Positions 25,729-31,640 of a stretch of DNA of 64,000 bases are shown here, piece after piece (positions within the stretch are counted from its first letter, which is position 1; every line of letters begins with the position of its first letter). The stretch spans positions 1,406,001 to 1,470,000 of the forward strand of contig CATNEN010000026.1 of assembly GCA_950097015.1 (NCBI GenBank), written 5' to 3'. Made by a program: the position numbers and the translations under genes. This DNA is from Macrostomum hystrix. Lineage: Eukaryota; Platyhelminthes; Macrostomidae. The notes below the pieces were generated by a model that was given only the letters and a program-made list of their open reading frames with translations, did not search any database and had not been told where the DNA came from.

Positions 25729-25958
25729 GCTACAACTATTTGACACCATCGCCAGACAGCGCCCCGGCTTCCTCCGGCTCCGCAGTTGTCAGCGTGTCCA
25801 GTCCGCCTCAGCAGCATCGATATCAGCAGCTTCATTGTCAGCAGAAGCAGCAGCAGCAGCAGCAGGAGCAGTGTTCGTTGCCTCCGCCGCCTCCGCAGTT
25901 TTCCAACAGTCAGGTGCCGATGCTGATGCTGAGTTCTATTAAGGCAGACCTCGTGTGA
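2724..25958 (+). CDS. Notch: Notch receptor (3' part of gene, 9 exons)
   Basis: Single-pass receptor whose intracellular domain, once released by gamma-secretase, joins CSL/Mastermind in the nucleus. Exons read from GT-AG borders: 2724-2902, 4089-4626, 14234-14840, 15511-15925, 17166-17788, 18627-19293, 19743-20219, 23836-24363, 25209-25958. Every junction keeps phase, giving about 1,593 residues to a TGA. Domain order is diagnostic: 18 EGF repeats, three LNRs, NOD, TM, RAM motif, seven ankyrin repeats, polyQ/PEST-like tail. The 5' end, signal peptide and more EGFs should lie left of the window. Introns total about 18 kb and are mostly minisatellite. The tail after the ankyrins is only about 160 residues, much shorter than in human or fly Notch. 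The NOD-to-TM junction (19293/19743) is the least certain splice. Confidence 0.95.
2975..4072. repeat. Polypyrimidine minisatellite, 15-bp unit (CAGTTCCCTCTCCCC)
   Basis: Roughly 70 copies of a 15-bp unit. The first third alternates with CTCTACCAGTTCTCTCTCC variants and the rest is more uniform. A block near 3330-3440 recurs at 3560-3670, showing segmental duplication inside the array. Each unit is a pyrimidine tract followed by CAG, so each looks like a 3' splice site. The array runs straight into the real acceptor at 4088. Long Ser/Pro/Leu frames over it are artefacts. Confidence 0.95.
4089..4626 (+). CDS. Notch: Notch exon b: EGF 2 (end) to EGF 6
   Basis: Acceptor CACTTCAACAG|GAC, donor AGCG|GTGAGT (phase 1). 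Completes EGF 2 ([15 protein letters not shown]), then three full EGFs (CYDLNPC..., [12 protein letters not shown]..., [12 protein letters not shown]...) and most of a sixth ([10 protein letters not shown]...[10 protein letters not shown]). CLNNGTC and CLNGGSC match the POFUT1 O-fucosylation consensus. It appears joined to an upstream Ser/Pro-rich frame only because the preceding intron repeat is open in that frame. Confidence 0.93.
4680..5465. repeat. Minisatellite, 23-bp unit (GATTTTGTAGCTACAGCAG...)
   Basis: Tandem 23-bp unit with GGTGA/GTTGA variants, starting about 55 bp after a true splice donor. The GGTGA copies contain CAGGTGAGA, a near-perfect 5' splice-site consensus on the gene's strand. 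Confidence 0.95.
5466..6837. repeat. Minisatellite, 27-bp unit (TAGGTGAGATTTTGAAGCTA...)
   Basis: About 50 copies of a 27-bp unit clearly derived from the preceding 23-bp unit by insertion of GTAGC-like sequence. Variants (aagctac, taggtac, cgtaact, tatctatg) recur in a longer pattern of roughly 300 bp. The period is divisible by 3, so the minus strand is open for 451 codons with a 9-residue repeat (SPSYCSFKI). I treat that frame as spurious. Confidence 0.95.
6838..7905. other. Intronic stretch, no gene recognised
   Basis: Between minisatellite and SINE in the largest Notch intron. A minus-strand open frame (7377-7730, 117 codons) has no recognisable domain and no matching splice context. 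It is listed under rejected items. Confidence 0.5.
7906..8225 (+). mobile_element. tRNA-derived SINE, family B
   Basis: Head resembles a tRNA with pol III boxes: GTGGCAG...GTTAACGCG (A-box like) and GAGCTCGATTCC (B box). It is followed by a body shared with copies at 30.9, 34.3, 41.5, 43.2 and 47.7 kb (GGGGCTTGTCGTGCAATTTA; TGCCTGACGATGAGAAAG). Inserted in a Notch intron. Confidence 0.85.
8226..9129. other. Intronic AT-rich stretch, nothing recognised
   Basis: No coding-like frame, RNA gene or repeat that I can support. Confidence 0.5.
9130..9328 (+). mobile_element. tRNA-derived SINE, family A (3' part)
   Basis: Shares the tail CAGTCCATGGACTGAACAGC...CAGCCTTCAGATGCGCC...GCAATAGCTGCG...GTCGGCTGCACAT with the full copy at 38.4-38.7 kb. 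The tRNA-like head is lost or too diverged to see. Confidence 0.8.
9329..9952. other. Intronic stretch, nothing recognised
   Basis: Short open frames (9434-9688, 9689-9886) without codon bias or domains. Confidence 0.5.
9953..11992. repeat. Near-perfect minisatellite, 30-bp unit, about 68 copies
   Basis: Unit TGATGATCTAGGACAGTGAC plus ACTGCTAACT. Copies differ at only a few sites (ACTGCTAAC / ACTACTGAC / ACTACTAAC; TT/CT/CC before GATGATC). Marker variants recur at 240-270 bp spacing (CCCGATGATC then CTTGACGATC near 10760-10800, 11000-11040, 11310), so a higher-order unit of 8-9 copies has been amplified. The minus strand is open for 682 codons ([10 protein letters not shown] repeats), a by-product of a period divisible by 3. 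Confidence 0.97.
11993..12906. repeat. Minisatellite, 30-bp unit, sister of the preceding array
   Basis: About 30 copies of TGAGGATCTGGGAATGTGAC plus AGTCACAACC. Position by position, 22 of 30 bases match the unit of the adjoining array, so the two probably share an ancestor. The join near 11990-12000 is a mixed unit with a shift of register. Confidence 0.95.
12907..13674. other. Intronic AT-rich stretch, nothing recognised
   Basis: No gene, RNA or transposon terminus seen. Confidence 0.5.
13675..14200. repeat. Minisatellite (CAGATCCCAAACTCAGATCC) with 60-bp higher-order unit
   Basis: Short units of about 20 bp are organised from about 13,900 into an almost exact 60-bp higher-order repeat (ACTGAGATCCCAGATCCCAA ... 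CTGATAACAAACTCAGATCC). It ends about 30 bp before a Notch acceptor (exon starts at 14234). A related array follows the same exon. Confidence 0.93.
14234..14840 (+). CDS. Notch: Notch exon c: EGF 6 (end) to EGF 11
   Basis: Acceptor TTGATTTCCACAG|GC, donor GAATT|GTTAGT (phase 2). Completes EGF 6 (SRCE), then [14 protein letters not shown]..., [12 protein letters not shown]..., a calcium-binding [10 protein letters not shown]..., [12 protein letters not shown]... and [12 protein letters not shown].... EGF 8 has an unusually long last loop ([15 protein letters not shown]). CLNGGTC is an O-fucose consensus. The exon is GC-rich and flanked on both sides by related minisatellites. Confidence 0.95.
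14875..15412. repeat. Minisatellite, about 20-bp unit (CTCAAATCCTAGATCCCAAA)
   Basis: Tandem units of about 20 bp with CAATTCCTAG / CAAATACTAG variants. The core GATCCCAAACTCA is shared with the array upstream of the same exon. Confidence 0.93.
15511..15925 (+). CDS. Notch: Notch exon d: EGF 12 to 14
   Basis: Acceptor AAATCGTCAG|G, donor TTTCAG|GTGAGC (phase 0). The junction codon TT|G joins CEL to FVHCSKSSC. Encodes [12 protein letters not shown]..., [12 protein letters not shown]... and most of [20 protein letters not shown]...[11 protein letters not shown] 14 has a long first loop. Confidence 0.93.
15960..16595. repeat. Polypyrimidine minisatellite, 21-bp unit (CTCATCCCCTCTTTTCCCTG)
   Basis: A 21-bp unit with CCCAAGTCTCA / CCCTGTCTCAT variants immediately after a Notch donor. 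It creates long spurious frames on both strands. The last degenerate copies grade into unique intron sequence near 16,600. Confidence 0.95.
16600..17165. other. Intron remainder with short degenerate repeat
   Basis: Unique sequence, then about five imperfect copies of a roughly 23-bp unit (GGAATAATGACACAATAGAA) at 16,995-17,115. No gene seen. Confidence 0.6.
17166..17788 (+). CDS. Notch: Notch exon e: EGF 14 (end) to EGF 18
   Basis: Acceptor AAATGGCAG|GGC. Completes EGF 14 (GYHCEGN), then a calcium-binding IDECSTNSC..., [20 protein letters not shown]... with an expanded loop, [16 protein letters not shown]... and [15 protein letters not shown]...CGPTC. The donor ACCGA|GTATGA is weak but is the only one giving phase 2 before the stop at 17796. 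Phase 2 matches the next exon, and the join reads QRTE|CLNLGC. This is the last EGF exon before the LNRs. Confidence 0.9.
17835..18560. repeat. Purine-rich minisatellite, 22-bp unit (GAGATGGGAGAGAAGGAGAA)
   Basis: The unit is also rendered GAGAATAGAGATGGGAGAG and starts about 45 bp after a Notch donor. The same family recurs in the intron at 22.7 kb and beyond the gene at 26.1-27.4 kb. The period is not a multiple of 3, yet the pure-purine content leaves the minus strand open in several frames for about 250 codons. These frames are spurious. Confidence 0.95.
18627..19293 (+). CDS. Notch: Notch exon f: three LNR modules and NOD
   Basis: Acceptor CCGCCACAG|G. LNR1 CLNLGC...[23 protein letters not shown]2 [14 protein letters not shown]...[11 protein letters not shown]3 [14 protein letters not shown]...CLFDGGDC: each has the Asp/Asn calcium ligands and WDGGDC-type end that define LNRs. 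NOD follows ([16 protein letters not shown] ... [10 protein letters not shown] ... [20 protein letters not shown]), ending CAG|GTTGGC. No clear furin S1 motif (RxK/R-R) is seen, so S1 processing is uncertain. An alternative donor at TCTACTC|GTTAGA (about 19322) would need an acceptor at 19805 or so to stay in frame; I prefer 19293. Confidence 0.9.
19345..19600. repeat. Minisatellite, about 30-bp unit (CCTCAAATTGGGATCGCCAT)
   Basis: Imperfect tandem copies (ATCCTTCCAGATCCTCAAATTGG...) inside the short intron between the NOD and transmembrane exons. Confidence 0.88.
19743..20219 (+). CDS. Notch: Notch exon g: juxtamembrane, TM helix, RAM, NLS
   Basis: Acceptor TCTGCACCGCAG|GCT, donor GATCAG|GTGGGT, both phase 0 (159 codons). 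The hydrophobic helix [20 protein letters not shown] is followed by VLLRTLK. The G-VLL context matches the Notch S3 gamma-secretase site. LWHPPGF, about 12 residues inside the membrane, corresponds to the RAM phi-W-phi-P motif (LWFPEGF in human NOTCH1) that binds CSL. The exon ends with a basic KRSKR, a plausible nuclear localisation signal. The Ser/Gln-rich linker between them is low complexity. Confidence 0.93.
20330..21482. repeat. Minisatellite, 31-33 bp unit (CCTCAGGCCTCTCTATTATC...)
   Basis: Unit TTATCTTCAGGAGTTTCCTC plus AGGCCTCTCTA. The proximal part is a higher-order repeat of about 120 bp (20340, 20460, 20620 blocks with GGACCCTCAGG and TTCTTCAGGAC variants); the distal part is simpler. 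It begins about 110 bp after a Notch donor and units carry TTCAG|G acceptor-like steps. Confidence 0.95.
21483..22100. other. Intron stretch with short degenerate repeat
   Basis: Unique AT-rich sequence, then degenerate copies of GGGATATTTAGATAGGGGAA at 21,870-22,055. No gene seen. Confidence 0.6.
22150..22439 (+). other. GC-rich open segment in Notch intron, possible alternative exon
   Basis: GC content jumps here as it does over true exons, and a frame is open to 22439 (Cys-rich [14 protein letters not shown]). A second frame starting ATG at 22258 ([20 protein letters not shown]) is also open. Neither matches Notch. Splicing 20219 to 23836 directly restores a normal RAM-to-ankyrin linker in phase 0, so the segment is not needed. 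It may be a cryptic exon or a decayed insertion. Confidence 0.3.
22660..22835. repeat. Purine-rich minisatellite (GAGAATAGAGATGGGAGATAA)
   Basis: Eight or so imperfect copies of a 22-bp unit of the same family as the arrays at 17.8-18.6 and 26.1-27.4 kb. Confidence 0.9.
22836..23835. other. Intron stretch, nothing recognised
   Basis: AT-rich. Several CGATATGTATNGAAAA-like short motifs recur between 23,490 and 23,670. No gene seen. Confidence 0.5.
23836..24363 (+). CDS. Notch: Notch exon h: ankyrin repeats 1-4
   Basis: Acceptor CACCCTCCACAG|ACG, donor CCGCAG|GTTGGT, both phase 0 (176 codons). After an Ala/Ser-rich linker come four ankyrin repeats: [20 protein letters not shown] (diverged first repeat), [40 protein letters not shown] and [34 protein letters not shown] is close to the Notch-specific ETALHLAARYSRSDA. 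The last repeat continues into the next exon (Q|VDVNAVD). Confidence 0.95.
24390..25165. repeat. Minisatellite, 21-bp unit (GAATGGAGTGACAGATTCTAG)
   Basis: About 35 copies in the intron splitting ankyrin repeat 4, with later copies drifting (AGTGCCAGACTTTAGGATGA). It begins about 30 bp after the donor. The VTDSRNG-repeat frames are spurious. Confidence 0.95.
25209..25958 (+). CDS. Notch: Notch exon i (last): ankyrin 4-7, polyQ, degron tail
   Basis: Acceptor AATCCGCACCAG|GTT. Completes repeat 4 and gives [40 protein letters not shown] and [20 protein letters not shown], the last matching the Notch-type final repeat. An Ala-rich segment, [10 protein letters not shown], a 17-Gln run, then YLTPSPDS follow. 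LTPSP(E/D)S is the Fbw7 phosphodegron of NOTCH1. After more Gln-rich sequence the protein ends [12 protein letters not shown] and TGA (25956-25958). A CAG repeat encodes the Gln tracts. There is no long transactivation domain or WSSSSP-type PEST end. Confidence 0.94.
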
Positions 25959-26129
25959 ACAGCCGCTTCATTCCCTGTGTGCCTTTGCTTGCATTCTCAA
26001 CCTGTTCTGTCTGCAACTCATTTTCAGTCTCTCTACTAAGCTCTAACAATGAGTTCGCACTCACACAGCTCACTAGAAATGTTTCACTTCTGTCTACCTC
26101 CGCTAATTCTTAATAGTAACTGGTAATAA
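25959..26129 (+). other. Notch: Probable start of Notch 3' UTR
   Basis: Unique pyrimidine-rich sequence directly after the stop and before the minisatellite. No AATAAA signal is seen within it, so the transcript may continue into or beyond the array. Confidence 0.4.
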
Positions 26130-27446
26130 TGAGAAAAGAGAATTGAGATAATGAGAATAGAGATGGGAGATAATGAGAATAGAGAATTGAGATAATGAGA
26201 ATAGAGATGGGAGATAATGAGAGTAGGGATGGGAGATAATGAGAATAGAGATGGGAGATAATGAGAATGGAGATGAGAGAGAAGGAGAATAGAAATGGGA
26301 GAGAAGGAGAATAGAGATGGGAGAGAAGGAGAATAGAAATGGGAGAGAAGGAGAATAGAGATGGGAGAGAAGGAGAATAGAGATGGGAGAGAAGGAGAAT
26401 AGAAATGGGAGAGAAGGAGAATAGAGATGGGAGAGAAGGAGAATAGAAATGGGAAAGAAGGAGAATAGAAATGGGAGATTGTGAGAATGAGAGAGAAGGA
26501 GAATAGAGATGGGAGATTGTGAGAATGAGAGAGAAGGAGAATAGAGATGGGAGAGAAGATTAATAGAAATGGGAAAGAAGGAGAATAGAGATGGGAGATT
26601 GTGAGAATGAGAGAGAAGGAGAATAGAGATGGGAGATTGTGAGAATGAGAGAGAAGGAGAATAGAGATGGGAGATTGTGAGAATGAGAGAGAAGGAGAAT
26701 AGAGATGGGAGATTGTGAGAATGAGAGAGAAGGAGAATAGAGATGGGAGATTGTGAGAATGAGAGAGAAGGAGAATAGAGATGGGAGATTGTGAGAATGA
26801 GAGAGAAGGAGAATAGAGATGGGAGAGAAGATTAATAGAAATGGGAAAGAAGGAGAATAGAGATGGGAGATTGTGAGAATGAGAGAGAAGGAGAATAGAG
26901 ATGGGAGATTGTGAGAATGAGAGAGAAGGAGAATAGAGATGGGAGAGAAGATTAATAGAAATGGGAAAGAAGGAGAATAGAGATGGGAGATTGTGAGAAT
27001 GAGAGAGAAGGAGAATAGAGATGGGAGATTATGAGAATGAGAGAGAAGGAGAATAGAGATGGGAGATTGTGAGAATGAGAGAGAAGGAGAATAGAGATGG
27101 GAGATTGTGAGAATGAGAGAGAAGGAGAATAGAGATGGGAGAGAAGATTAATAGAAATGGGAAAGAAGGAGAATAGAGATGGGAGATTGTGAGAATGAGA
27201 GAGAAGGAGAATAGAGATGGGAGATTGTGAGAATGAGAGAGAAGGAGAATAGAGATGGGAGATTGTGAGAATGAGAGAGAAGGAGAATAGAGATGGGAGA
27301 TTGTGAGAATGAGAGAGAAGGAGAATAGAGATGGGAGATTGTGAGAATGAGAGAGAAGGAGAATAGAGATGGGAGATTGTGAGAATGAGAGAGAAGGAGA
27401 ATAGAGATGGGAGATTGTGAGAATGAGAGAGAAGGAGAATAGAGCC
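26130..27446. repeat. Purine-rich minisatellite with 38-bp higher-order unit
   Basis: Starts as simple GAGAATAGAGATGGGAGATAA units and becomes a compound unit GGAGAATAGAGATGGGAGAT + TGTGAGAATGAGAGAGAA. A longer variant block containing GAAGATTAATAGAAATGGGA recurs at about 26,550, 26,820, 26,940 and 27,140. Confidence 0.95.
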
Positions 27447-28289
27447 ACTTCTTTAATTCATAAAATTATGAATTGCTTGAATTGAAAATTCTTGTTTATT
27501 TTATAAGCCTTGTAAATATGTTTTCGGATGTACACACTTCCAGACGCATCTGCTAATGCCATTTGATACTGTATTTAAACATTATTCATGTTTGAGAGAT
27601 ACGAATTAAGAGTAAAATGAATGACTGTTTTCTGGTAGTGTCATCACTTTTTTTACGCGTGTGCAAGTATTTTAACACCTGCACTACACTATATACAGCT
27701 TAAACCCGTTCGATTTGAAATTTTAAACATTCATTTGCATCATAATTCATCATTGATTTATATCCAGTTGAATCCTGCGATTTTGGCAATACTAGCTTCA
27801 TAACTCCCCGCCAATATTATCCCTAACACGTTATTTTTGTCTGCACAACATGCAATGTTTTGATTGGTTGCACTTGATTTTACAAATTGGCTAATTTATT
27901 ATTTTTCTTCAATAGAAAAAATCACTATCTAAAATTACGAATCTGTATTTCTTCTTTGAATTTTGTGTTTTTTTGCTCTCTTGCTAAAATTCTCGCAAAT
28001 TTCACAATGTCCTACTTTAAAAAGCATATTAGGACTGTTTTATGTAAATCTTCTAAATTATTGTGGATAAATTGATTCAGATTTGAAGTCCAATTGTCGG
28101 TAAAAAATTAAATCTTTATTATACTCGAAATTAAAAAACTAAAAATGAAGAAGTTTTTAGTAAAGCAGTTCAATTCACTAGATCATCATTCACTGCGCTA
28201 AAATATGACGGTTATTTAAATAGGGCTCATAGCAATACTGGGGCGCGTCATCTGTGTACCAGGGGGTCAGTTTTATTTAAAAACTCATT
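27447..28289. other. Intergenic AT-rich stretch, no gene seen
   Basis: One short plus-strand frame (27887-28075) without coding character. Separates the Notch locus from the small-peptide gene cluster. Confidence 0.55.
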
Positions 28290-29168
28290 GTTATAGCAAG
28301 GGCTTATTGGTAATGCAAGGCTCATTGGTAATGCAAGGGCTCATTGGTAATGCAAGGGCTTATTGGTAATGCAAGGGTCCATTGGTAATGCAAGGGCTCA
28401 TTGGTAATGCAAGGGCTTATTGGTAATGCAAGGGCTTATTGGTAATGCAAGGGCTTATTGGTAATGCAAGGGCTTATTGGTAATGCAAGGGCTTATTGGT
28501 ACTGCAAGGGTTCATTGGTAATGCAAGGGCTCATTGGTAATGCAAGGGTTCATTGGTAATGCAAGGGCTCATTGGTAATGCAAGGGCTCATTGGTAATGC
28601 AAGGGCTTATTGGTAATGCAAGGGCTCATTGGTAATGCAAGGGCTCATTGGTAATGCAAGGGCTCATTGGTAATGCAAGGGCTTATTGGTAATGCAAGGG
28701 CTTATTGGTAATGCAAGGGCTTATTGGTAATGCAAGGGCTCATTGGTAATGCAAGGGCTCATTGGTAATGCAAGGGCTCATTGGTAATGCAAGGGCTCAT
28801 TGGTAATGAAAGTGCTTATTGGTAATGAAAGTGTTTATTGGTAATGAAAGTGTTTATTGGTTATTAAAGTGTTTATTGGTAATGCAAGGGCTTATTGGTA
28901 ATGCAAGGGCTTATTGGTAATGCAAGGGCTCATTGGTAATGCAAGGGCTCATTGGTAATGCAAGGGTCCATTGGTAATGCAAGGGCTTATTGGTAATGCA
29001 AGGGCTCATTGGTAATGCAAGGGCTTATTGGTAATGCAAGGGCTCATTGGTAATGCAAGGGCTCATTGGTAATGCAAGGGCTTATTGGTAATGCAAGGGC
29101 TTATTGGTAATGCAAGGGCTCATAGGTAATGCAAGGGTTTATTGGTAATGCAAGGGCTTATTGGTAAT
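28290..29168. repeat. Minisatellite, 19-bp unit (GGGCTTATTGGTAATGCAA)
   Basis: About 46 copies with CTTATT/CTCATT/TTCATT variants and a short diverged patch (AATGAAAGTGTTTATTGG) at 28,800-28,880. Confidence 0.96.
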
Positions 29169-29184
29169 GTGCAAATTGAACTCT

Positions 29185-29340
29185 GGGACTTTGTTGGTAG
29201 AGTCTTGAAAGTCTGGGGTTCGATTCTCGGCTCCAGTGAAACAAATTGTGTCATTTAGCAAGACACTTTTAACTCCCGCTGTTCAGTCCATGGACTGAAC
29301 AGCCGTACACAGCCTTCAGATTCAGATAGCTGCGGCTGTA
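29185..29340 (+). mobile_element. tRNA-derived SINE, family A, short copy
   Basis: Pol III B box GGGGTTCGATTCTC, then GTGTCATTTAGCAAGACACTT (the conserved 'AGCAAG(A/G)CACTTAA' motif of many animal SINEs), then directly the CAGTCCATGGACTGAACAGCC tail. The middle present in the 38.4-kb copy is deleted. Confidence 0.82.
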
Positions 29341-29430
29341 ATTACGAGCTAATTATTTTAATTTTAGAAATTATTGTACCTAGCTTTGAAAAGCATTTTT
29401 GCTGGAGCTCTGCGTCAAAATAAAAAGTTA

Positions 29431-29436
29431 TTTATT
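29431..29436 (-). terminator. Candidate polyadenylation signal AATAAA for peptide gene 1
   Basis: TTTATT on the + strand is AATAAA on the - strand, about 115 bp after the stop of the gene at 29549-29836. Confidence 0.45.
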
Positions 29437-29548
29437 TTATTTAGCGCACTTTAAATAATTAGCGTGACGATTTGGAAGACCAAATAGAGAGTAATCGAAG
29501 GTGCATAGACGAAACAGTAGAAATGTTTTTTCTTCCTGGTTCCTGGCA

Positions 29549-29836
29549 TCAGTTGGCGATGGCGCCAGCGACATCCTTGATGTTCCTGATGACGCGAATG
29601 ACCTTCCTGACGCGGATGCCCTTTTTGGCCAGGTGCTCAGCTCCCTCCTCCTCCTCCATGTTGGACTCGTCCAGGGCCGACATCGCCTCCAGCACCGCCA
29701 GGGTGTCGGCCTCCTCGCTGGCTCCATTCGCAGCCGGGTGCGCGTTGCTATGGTTACGGCGTCGACTCTGGTGATTGGCGGTGGCCGAGACCAGGGCGGC
29801 GCACAGTAGGAGTCCGAGAGCGAGCTGCCACTTCAT
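29549..29836 (-). CDS. Secreted cationic-peptide precursor, copy 1 (95 aa)
   Basis: Single-exon gene of an unrecognised family. Residues 1-18 are a signal peptide (MKWQLALGLLLCAALVSA). An Arg/His/Asn-rich insert unique to this copy (NHQSRRRNHSNAHPAANGAS) follows, then an acidic propiece (EEADTLAVLEAMSALDESNMEEEEGAEHLA), a KK step and a 23-residue C-terminus starting GIRVRKVIR. That end has basic residues every 3-4 positions between Ile/Val, has no cysteine and is predicted to be an amphipathic helix with net charge about +5. Signal, acidic pro-region and cationic helix is the layout of many helical antimicrobial peptides, but no known family signature is visible, so function is inferred. The start is fixed by MKWQ conservation across four copies. 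The nearest relatives are at 37.6 and 39.7 kb. Confidence 0.85.
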   Translation of the reverse strand: MKWQLALGLLLCAALVSATANHQSRRRNHSNAHPAANGASEEADTLAVLEAMSALDESNMEEEEGAEHLAKKGIRVRKVIRVIRNIKDVAGAIAN

Positions 29837-29934
29837 GTTTGAGTCGGGTCTGAGCTCTCTCTTGATGAGGCTGAGAGTCTGCGTTTGACTGTTGGTCGTT
29901 GGATTGTCCTCCTTGCACAGTCGGGGGCTCCGAA

Positions 29935-29961
29935 TTTAAACAAGAATGGGCACGTGTTTCC
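29935..29961 (-). promoter_or_regulatory. Promoter of peptide gene 1: E-box element plus TATA-like box
   Basis: On the - strand GGAAACACGTG (29951-29961) lies 10-11 bp upstream of a weak TATA-like TTTAAA (29935-29940), about 100 bp before the ATG. The same arrangement precedes the other three intact copies. Confidence 0.65.
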
Positions 29962-29964
29962 GAT

Positions 29965-30839
29965 CTGTCCTCTAATTTGTTTGACTTCGCCCAGAATTGT
30001 AGAACTTAACCGGCTTTTAATTTGCTTCACCGAATAATTCGGCCCATGCAAACAAGCGAGATAGTTTGCTCGAGAACATTTTCAAGTCTTGATATGTTTT
30101 TCCAGCTTCGCTGCACATGCAGCGTATATTCTCAGTACAAATAAATTACAGTGTCGGCATGCGAATTGTATGACTGAGTTTCTTGTGCCAACATTCTCAG
30201 GCGGTTAATTCTATCTCGTAGCTCGTGAAACTGATATGTTAGATGGTGCTTGACATTATCTAAATTTATTCATTCTTTTGATATTTTCTATAATTCGAAA
30301 ATAAAAAATCCAACTCAATACCATTGTTCGTGGGTGTGTTTGATGCTTCTAAACCTATTCCAGTTATAATTTTTTTCGTAGAAGATACATTGATGAAATA
30401 TGAGACTACGAGTTTGGCTACTTAGAAAGTAGTAAATGCTACACGAAGAGAATAATGAAATAACACTTTAATAATACTGGTTCAAGCAACATAATTGGTT
30501 GAAAACCTGATCCCATAATTTTCTAGATCCAAGCTGGTGTGACAAAGGTAAATTAGTAGATGTTGTGACTTAAGTATTCAACCGGACTTGAATGTACTCT
30601 ATTAACTTATCGTTGCGCAATGCAAGTCCATTTTCCTATGCGTGCGTAAGCCGAGTGTGTCACTTGCGCGTGCGACACAACGTGCTCTGTTCTTACTCCT
30701 TGCTCTCCACGTGCCATTGTCACCCCCAGCCATATTTTGTTAGTATAAATATATCGACTTTCCTTTGTACGTTGTTCGTGGCCTTTGCGCTATCTAAAGA
30801 ATTCCTGGTCTACAAAAGTAGAGCCACAAAACTTTGCAG
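29965..30839. other. Intergenic stretch, no gene seen
   Basis: AT-rich; a plus-strand frame at 30592-30849 shows no domain or codon bias. Confidence 0.5.
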
Positions 30840-31094
30840 GTACAGGTGACTCCTGAGCACAAACGCACACCGAGACTGTACCCAGGCATACACTCACACT
30901 GCAGGTGTGTACACCTGTGTACACCTACACACATTCACTATGCCTGGGAGGTTGACCGTCAAGAGCGTAAATTGCACAAGCCTCCAAGCCTTCTCTCCGC
31001 GGCTCCGCCCCAAATGAATGCGGCCTCGCCGAGGAATCGAGCTCAGGGACCTTGGTGCTAGAGGCAAATGCGTTAACCGCTCTGCCACTGACCC
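30840..31094 (-). mobile_element. tRNA-derived SINE, family B
   Basis: Minus-strand copy: the head GGGGTCAGTGGCAGAGCGGT...GAGCTCGATTCC reads from 31094 leftwards, followed by the family B body. It adjoins the broken peptide-gene copy. Confidence 0.85.
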
Positions 31095-31221
31095 CTCGAT
31101 GCAAATGTTCGATTCATTGTTTCCGCAGATGCAGACTGCACTTAACCTTTTTATTCTAATGGAAGCAATTAGCGTTGCATTTGAATGTGTGCACAGTTTA
31201 CTATAATTTTCGCTAAATATA

Positions 31222-31329
31222 TCGATGTTGGACAGGGCCTCCAGGGCGGCCAGGGTGTCCGCCTCCTCCGACTGCTGGCTGGGGCTGGCGGCGGCCAGGG
31301 CGGAGTCCGAGAGCGAGCTGCCATTTCAT
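31222..31329 (-). pseudogene. Broken peptide-precursor copy (truncated, frameshifted)
   Basis: Starts MKWQLALGL like its relatives, but an 11-bp deletion at about 31301-31302 removes the end of the signal-peptide coding sequence and shifts the frame. Compared with the copy at 37.6 kb, homology continues through the propiece to the codons for SNI and then stops abruptly at 31222. The KK site and mature peptide are absent. 5' UTR homology extends upstream to about 31390. It is a dead copy made by duplication followed by deletion. Confidence 0.88.
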
Positions 31330-31404
31330 GGTTGATTCGGGTCTGAGCTGTCTTTTGATGAGGCGGCGATTCATTTCTGGTCGTCGGATTGTTGTGTGAC
31401 ACCC

Positions 31405-31640
31405 AGAGGTTGTCAGTGGCACAATGGGCTAATTTTGGCGTTAGGGTTAGCGGCGGAGCGCTAACACGTCTAAATCTTGCCCCACATGCAGTCCTGGGTT
31501 CGAATCCGCACCGCACACACACACACGCACACACACGCACACAGAGTTAACAGTAGAACTACCAGGGGGTGGGGAATTCTCCCAACCTGACAATTTTTTG
31601 TGCTGCACCCGAACGGAGCAATACAAGCACACGAAACTCA
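31405..31640 (-). mobile_element. Possible tRNA-derived SINE of a third type with (CA)n
   Basis: The + strand carries GTTAGCGGCGGAGCGCTAAC...CCTGGGTTCGAATCCGCACC, with a perfect pol III B box (GGTTCGAATCC), followed by a (CA)n run at 31508-31543. No second copy is seen here. The strand is uncertain; the tRNA-like part itself reads on +. Confidence 0.45.

Noticed and set aside
31450-31515. A genuine tRNA gene
   Set aside because: The B box is perfect but no cloverleaf with paired acceptor stem can be drawn, and it runs into (CA)n; a SINE head fits better. The same applies to the tRNA-like heads at 7.9, 38.6 and 41.5 kb.
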